Shown: piece by piece, positions 60,902 to 64,000 of the stretch
Layout of the letters: every line of letters starts with the position of its first letter
Numbering within the stretch: position 1 is the first letter of the stretch
Assembly: GCF_014648395.1 (NCBI RefSeq)
Contig: NZ_BMRA01000005.1
Coordinates: forward strand, 1 to 64,000
Length of the DNA: 64,000 nt
Origin: Micromonospora fulviviridis
Lineage (GTDB): Bacteria > Actinomycetota > Actinomycetes > Mycobacteriales > Micromonosporaceae
Reading direction: 5' to 3'
The notes under the pieces: generated by a model
Told to the model about the DNA's origin: nothing
Seen by the model: only the letters and a program-made list of their open reading frames with translations
The model's database searches: none
Translations under genes and position numbers: made by a program

Positions 60902-62233
60902 TCAGCTCCCGTACTTCTTGCGGTTGTCCTCGAGCTGCTTGTTCGCCTTGGCCACCCCGTCGTCCAGGGCCTGCTTCGGCGACTTCTTGCCCAGCGCCGC
61001 CTCGTTGAAGGAGTTGTAGAAGGTGGTCATCACCTCGCCGAGGCCGGGCGCGGCCGGCGGGAACGCGGCGTACTCCAGCTCGGGGGCGAGCGAGCTGATC
61101 TCCGGCAGGGCCTTGAACTCGGCGCCCTCCCGGACCGCCTTGCGGGCCGGGATCTGGCCGCCCTTGGCCCAGTCCAGCGAGTGCTGGCTGAGCCAGTTGA
61201 TGAAGACCTTGGCGCCGGAGACCTTGTTGTTGTCGGCGCTGCGCTGCTTGACGATGGTGAAGTTGTGCGAGTTCGCCCAGGCGGCCTTCTGGCTGCCGAT
61301 CTGCGGCAGCGGCGCGACGCCCCACTGCACCGAGGGGCTCTTCTTCAGGTCGTTGATCTGCCAGATGCCGTTCCAGTTGAAGGCGTTCTTGCCGCTCTTC
61401 AGCGCCAGGTAGTCGGCGTCCTGGCCGACGTTGGCGGGGGAGAAGCCCTGCTTGATCATGTCGACCAGCCAGGTGCACGCCTCGACGGCCGGGTCCGAGT
61501 TGAAGGTCGCCTTCGCCACCTCGGCGTCGAAGAGCGTCCCGCCCCACTGGTGCAGCAGGCTGTAGAAGGTCATGCCGCCGGTGAACTGGAACGGGCTGAC
61601 CCAGAAGCCCTGGACGCCGGACTTCTTCAGCTCGGTCAGCGCCGCGGTGTACTCGTCCTTCGTCGTCGGCGGCTTGTTCGGGTCCAGCCCGGCCTTCTGC
61701 ATGACCCCCTTGTTGTAGTAGAGGCCCAGGGGGTGCATGTCCAGCGGGATGCCGTACCGCTTGTCGTGGTAGATGCCGCCCTTCCACACCGTCGGCGCGA
61801 AGTCGCCCTCGCTCAGCTCCAGGGTCTTGGCCACGTCGTCCAGCTCGTTGATCACGCCGCGGGCGGCGAAGGTGGCGAGCTGGTCCATGTGCATGACCGC
61901 GATGTCCGGCCCGTTGCCGCTGGTGACCGCGCCGGGCAGCTTGCTGTAGTAGTCCTGCCACTCGTAGGTGATCACGCTGACGGCGATGTTCTGGTGCTCG
62001 GTGTTGAACTGCTCGACCAGCTTCTTGAAGATGTCGCCGTCGCCGCCGGTGAAGCCGTTCCACAGCTTCAGGTCGACCTTCGGGCCGGTGTAGTCCTTGC
62101 CGCCGTTGCCGGCCGCGGTGGACTTGTCGGAGCTGCTGCCGCCGCCGCAGCCGGACAGCGTCAGCGTGGCCGCCGCGCCGAGCCCGAGGCCGAGGCCCAG
62201 CAGCCGCCGCCGGCTCATCTCGTTCTGGATCAT
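60902..62233 (-). CDS. Carbohydrate ABC transporter substrate-binding lipoprotein
   Basis: A 443-residue solute-binding protein (family 1, MalE-like). The signal peptide has SRRRLLGLG, which suggests Tat export, and a lipobox LSGC. The mature part starts KVDLKLWNGFTGGDGDIFKKLVEQFN, typical of sugar-binding proteins. From the operon it probably binds arabino-oligosaccharides. ATG 62233 has AAGGAG 6 bp upstream; an in-frame ATG at 62218 is possible. Confidence 0.92.
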   Translation of the reverse strand: MIQNEMSRRRLLGLGLGLGAAATLTLSGCGGGSSSDKSTAAGNGGKDYTGPKVDLKLWNGFTGGDGDIFKKLVEQFNTEHQNIAVSVITYEWQDYYSKLPGAVTSGNGPDIAVMHMDQLATFAARGVINELDDVAKTLELSEGDFAPTVWKGGIYHDKRYGIPLDMHPLGLYYNKGVMQKAGLDPNKPPTTKDEYTAALTELKKSGVQGFWVSPFQFTGGMTFYSLLHQWGGTLFDAEVAKATFNSDPAVEACTWLVDMIKQGFSPANVGQDADYLALKSGKNAFNWNGIWQINDLKKSPSVQWGVAPLPQIGSQKAAWANSHNFTIVKQRSADNNKVSGAKVFINWLSQHSLDWAKGGQIPARKAVREGAEFKALPEISSLAPELEYAAFPPAAPGLGEVMTTFYNSFNEAALGKKSPKQALDDGVAKANKQLEDNRKKYGS

Positions 62234-62270
62234 GCGTACTCCTTGGGGGACGGGATGCAGTATTGCCTGG

Positions 62271-63782
62271 TCACGGCTGAGGCGTGAAGCGCAGCAGGTT
62301 CCAGGAGCAGGCGGGCAGCGCCACGGAGCACCGGCCGCCGTCGAGGGTGGGGGTGGTGAGCTGCCGGGGCGTCACCCGGGTGGGCTCCGCCTCGGTGTTC
62401 GTGGCGGCCGGGTCGTCGCCCGCCGCGAGGGTGGTGTGTTCGACCGCGCGCAGGCCGGGCAGCCCGCGCAGGTCCAGGTCGAGGGGGAGGTCGTCCGGAC
62501 CCCGGTTGACCGCGAAGACGGCCAGGCCGCCGGTCTCCTCGTCGTGCACGGCGACGGTGTCGAGCACCGGCACCTCGCCGTACCGCTTCGTCTCGTACAT
62601 CGGGCCGACCGGCTCGGTGCGCAGCACGGTGCCCCGCGCGTGCCGGGCGGTCAGGGCGAACGGGTGGAAGATGCTCTGCCGCCAGGCCGGCCCGCCGTTC
62701 CGGGTCCGGATCGGGGCGATCACGTTGGCGAGCTGCGCCTGGCAGGCCACCCCGACCCGGTCGGCGTGCCGGAGCAGGGTGATCAGCAGGTCGCCGACCA
62801 CCACCGCGTCGACGGCGTTGTAGTCGTCCTCGATCAGGGCCGGCGCCTCGACCCAGCCGCGCCGGTCCAGGTCGGCCTGGAGGCGGGACTGGTACCAGAC
62901 GTTCCACTCGTCGAAGGAGATCTTCAGCCGGCGCTTCTGCCGCTGCTTGGCGGCCACGTGGTCGGCGGTGGCGACCACCTCGCGGATGAAGTTGTCCATG
63001 TCGACCGCCGAGGCCAGGATGCTGGCCCGGTCGCCGTCGGACGGGTCGTAGTAGGTGTGGGCCGAGATGTAGTCGACGTGCTCGTAGGTGTGCTCCAGCA
63101 CGGTCGCCTCCCAGGAGGCGAAGGTCGGCATCCCCCGGTTGGAGCTGCCGCAGGCGACGAGGCTGATCGAGGGGTCGATCATCTTCATGGCGCGGGCCGT
63201 CTCGGCGGCGAGCCGGCCGTACTCGTCGGCGGTCTTGTGGCCGACCTGCCAGGGCCCGTCCAGCTCGTTGCCGAGGCACCAGAGCCGCACCCCGTACGGG
63301 TCCTCGGCGCCGTGCTTGCGGCGCAGGTCGGACAGCTGCGTGCCGCCCGGGTGGTTGGCGTATTCGAGCAGGTCGCACGCCTCCTGCACGCCGCGGGTGC
63401 CGAGGTTGACGGCCATCATCGGCTCGACGCCGGCCTCGGCCGCCCAGGTCATGAACTCGTCCAGCCCGAACGCGTTGGTCTCGACCGTCTTCCAGGCCAG
63501 GTCGAGCCGGCGCGGGCGGTCGCCGACCGGGCCGACGCCGTCCTCCCAGCGGTAGCCGGAGACGAAGTTGCCGCCCGGGTAGCGGACCACCGAGACACCC
63601 AGCTCCCGGGTCAGTTCCAGCACGTCGCGCCGGAAGCCGCGCGGGTCGGCGTCCGGGTGGCCCGGCTCGTAGACCCCGCCGTAGACGCAGCGACCCATGT
63701 GCTCGACGAACGAACCGAAGAGGCGACGGTCGGCCGCTCCGATGGTGAAGGTCGGGTCGATCGTCAGCTGCGCGTTCGGCAC
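62271..63782 (-). CDS. abfA: Alpha-L-arabinofuranosidase (GH51)
   Basis: A 503-residue intracellular GH51 enzyme (no signal peptide). N-terminal GSFVEHMGRCVYGGVYEPG and VVRYPGGNFVSGYRWEDG are diagnostic; the acid/base Glu is in CLGNELDGPW and the nucleophile Glu in ISFDEWNVWYQS. A C-terminal β-sandwich completes the fold. It releases arabinose from imported arabino-oligosaccharides. It is the first gene of the operon, with a GTG start at 63782; its promoter is covered by two operator-like repeats. Confidence 0.95.
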   Translation of the reverse strand: MPNAQLTIDPTFTIGAADRRLFGSFVEHMGRCVYGGVYEPGHPDADPRGFRRDVLELTRELGVSVVRYPGGNFVSGYRWEDGVGPVGDRPRRLDLAWKTVETNAFGLDEFMTWAAEAGVEPMMAVNLGTRGVQEACDLLEYANHPGGTQLSDLRRKHGAEDPYGVRLWCLGNELDGPWQVGHKTADEYGRLAAETARAMKMIDPSISLVACGSSNRGMPTFASWEATVLEHTYEHVDYISAHTYYDPSDGDRASILASAVDMDNFIREVVATADHVAAKQRQKRRLKISFDEWNVWYQSRLQADLDRRGWVEAPALIEDDYNAVDAVVVGDLLITLLRHADRVGVACQAQLANVIAPIRTRNGGPAWRQSIFHPFALTARHARGTVLRTEPVGPMYETKRYGEVPVLDTVAVHDEETGGLAVFAVNRGPDDLPLDLDLRGLPGLRAVEHTTLAAGDDPAATNTEAEPTRVTPRQLTTPTLDGGRCSVALPACSWNLLRFTPQP

Positions 63783-63837
63783 GGTGCCACCCTTTCCTCG
63801 GTGCTGTCCCGGTGACCTCGGTCACCGGTGTCCTTGG

Positions 63838-63867
63838 TTTGTACAACGTTGTAAGCAACGATGTAAA
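63838..63867 (-). promoter_or_regulatory. abf operon promoter with two adjacent LacI-type operators
   Basis: Minus strand: -35 TTTACA (63867-63862), 18-nt spacer, -10 TACAAA (63843-63838). A perfect palindrome TACAACGTTGTA (63842-63853) covers the spacer and -10, and a 9/12 match AGCAACGATGTA (63854-63865) follows directly. The divergent LacI gene starts 64 bp beyond, so both its own and the abf promoter are within reach. Confidence 0.8.
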
Positions 63868-63930
63868 GGGGTCGTTACGTCGTCGTGACGCGGTAGAGTG
63901 CGCCCCAGCAGTCACCCGGGAGGAAGCTCA

Positions 63931-64000
63931 GTGCGGCACAGGCTCAAGGACGTCGCGGAACGGGCCGGCGTGTCGGTGAAGACCGTCTCCAACGTGGTCA
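63931..64000 (+). CDS. LacI family transcriptional regulator (N-terminal fragment)
   Basis: The first 23 residues of a LacI/PurR-type repressor (VRHRLKDVAERAGVSVKTVSNVV), cut by the window end. The HTH LKDVAERAGVSVKTVSNVV is complete enough for family assignment. GTG 63931 follows GGGAGGAA. It is divergent from the arabinofuranosidase operon and is the expected binder of the operators at 63842-63865, with arabinose or an arabino-oligosaccharide as probable inducer. Confidence 0.88.
   Translation, partial: MRHRLKDVAERAGVSVKTVSNVV

Overview
The window is a 64 kb piece of a high-GC actinomycete chromosome, most likely from the Micromonosporaceae (Micromonospora-like). This rests on the strong G/C third-position bias, a BldN-type developmental sigma factor with its DUF5667/RsbN-like anti-sigma factor, an actinobacterial rex-hemACDB operon, the small basic ribosomal protein bS22, and many leaderless starts of the form TANNNT-N6/7-RTG. 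No tRNA, rRNA, CRISPR array, transposase or phage gene was seen.

Layout. 1-9.4 kb: the tail of an unknown gene, a reductase/TetR divergent pair with palindromic operators, then a tricarboxylate uptake module (CitA/CitB-type two-component system divergent from tctC-tctB-tctA, followed by a universal stress protein, an MFS carrier and an RraA-like aldolase). 9.4-12.1 kb: a Cys-rich conserved protein, a Ppx/GppA phosphatase and a TIM-barrel protein. 12.1-17.4 kb: a CGNR zinc-finger protein, a small lipoprotein with a glutathionylspermidine-synthase-like ATP-grasp enzyme, proline dehydrogenase, a VOC protein, and a hydrolase-TetR-YrdB operon. 17.4-22.7 kb: a membrane metalloprotease-like protein and a MacA/MacB-type ABC system. 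22.9-26.8 kb: an HTH protein, bS22, an epimerase, an acyltransferase and an HAD-IB phosphatase. 26.9-29.7 kb: rsbN-bldN. 29.7-34.3 kb: acyl-CoA ligase, glutaredoxin, HAD hydrolase and a NarL-type two-component system. 34.5-40.3 kb: rex-hemA-hemC-hemD-hemB with a Rex operator. 40.3-43.1 kb: an ECF sigma factor with a membrane-anchored partner, and an XRE regulator behind a 0.5 kb intergenic region carrying a large palindrome and two DnaA-box-like repeats. 43.1-58 kb: secreted nuclease, GNAT protein, lytic transglycosylase, FmdB zinc ribbon, a cyclase-domain/NB-ARC/TPR protein, secreted phospholipase A2, a PadR regulator with a C-terminal tandem repeat, a methyltransferase, a secreted GHL10 protein and an amino-acid permease. 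58-64 kb: an arabinan/arabinoside operon (GH51, ABC importer, GH43) divergent from a LacI gene that the window end truncates, with two adjacent LacI-type operators between them.

How the parts work together. The segment from about 9.4 to 40.3 kb keeps the order of the M. tuberculosis Rv0495c-Rv0512 block (ppx, TIM-barrel protein, HTH, bS22, epimerase, acyltransferase, SerB1-like, glutaredoxin, hem genes) with lineage-specific insertions. The best-supported regulatory circuits are Rex control of haem synthesis, LacI control of arabinoside use, self-contained sigma/anti-sigma control at bldN-rsbN, and operator palindromes placed on the core promoters of the TetR and PadR genes. No wholly new multi-gene system can be proven from sequence alone. 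The least explained items are the 79-nt palindrome with the DnaA-box repeat at 42.2-42.5 kb, the 47-nt displaced copy of a gene fragment at 17.5 kb, and the dispersed GATCTTGG hairpins.
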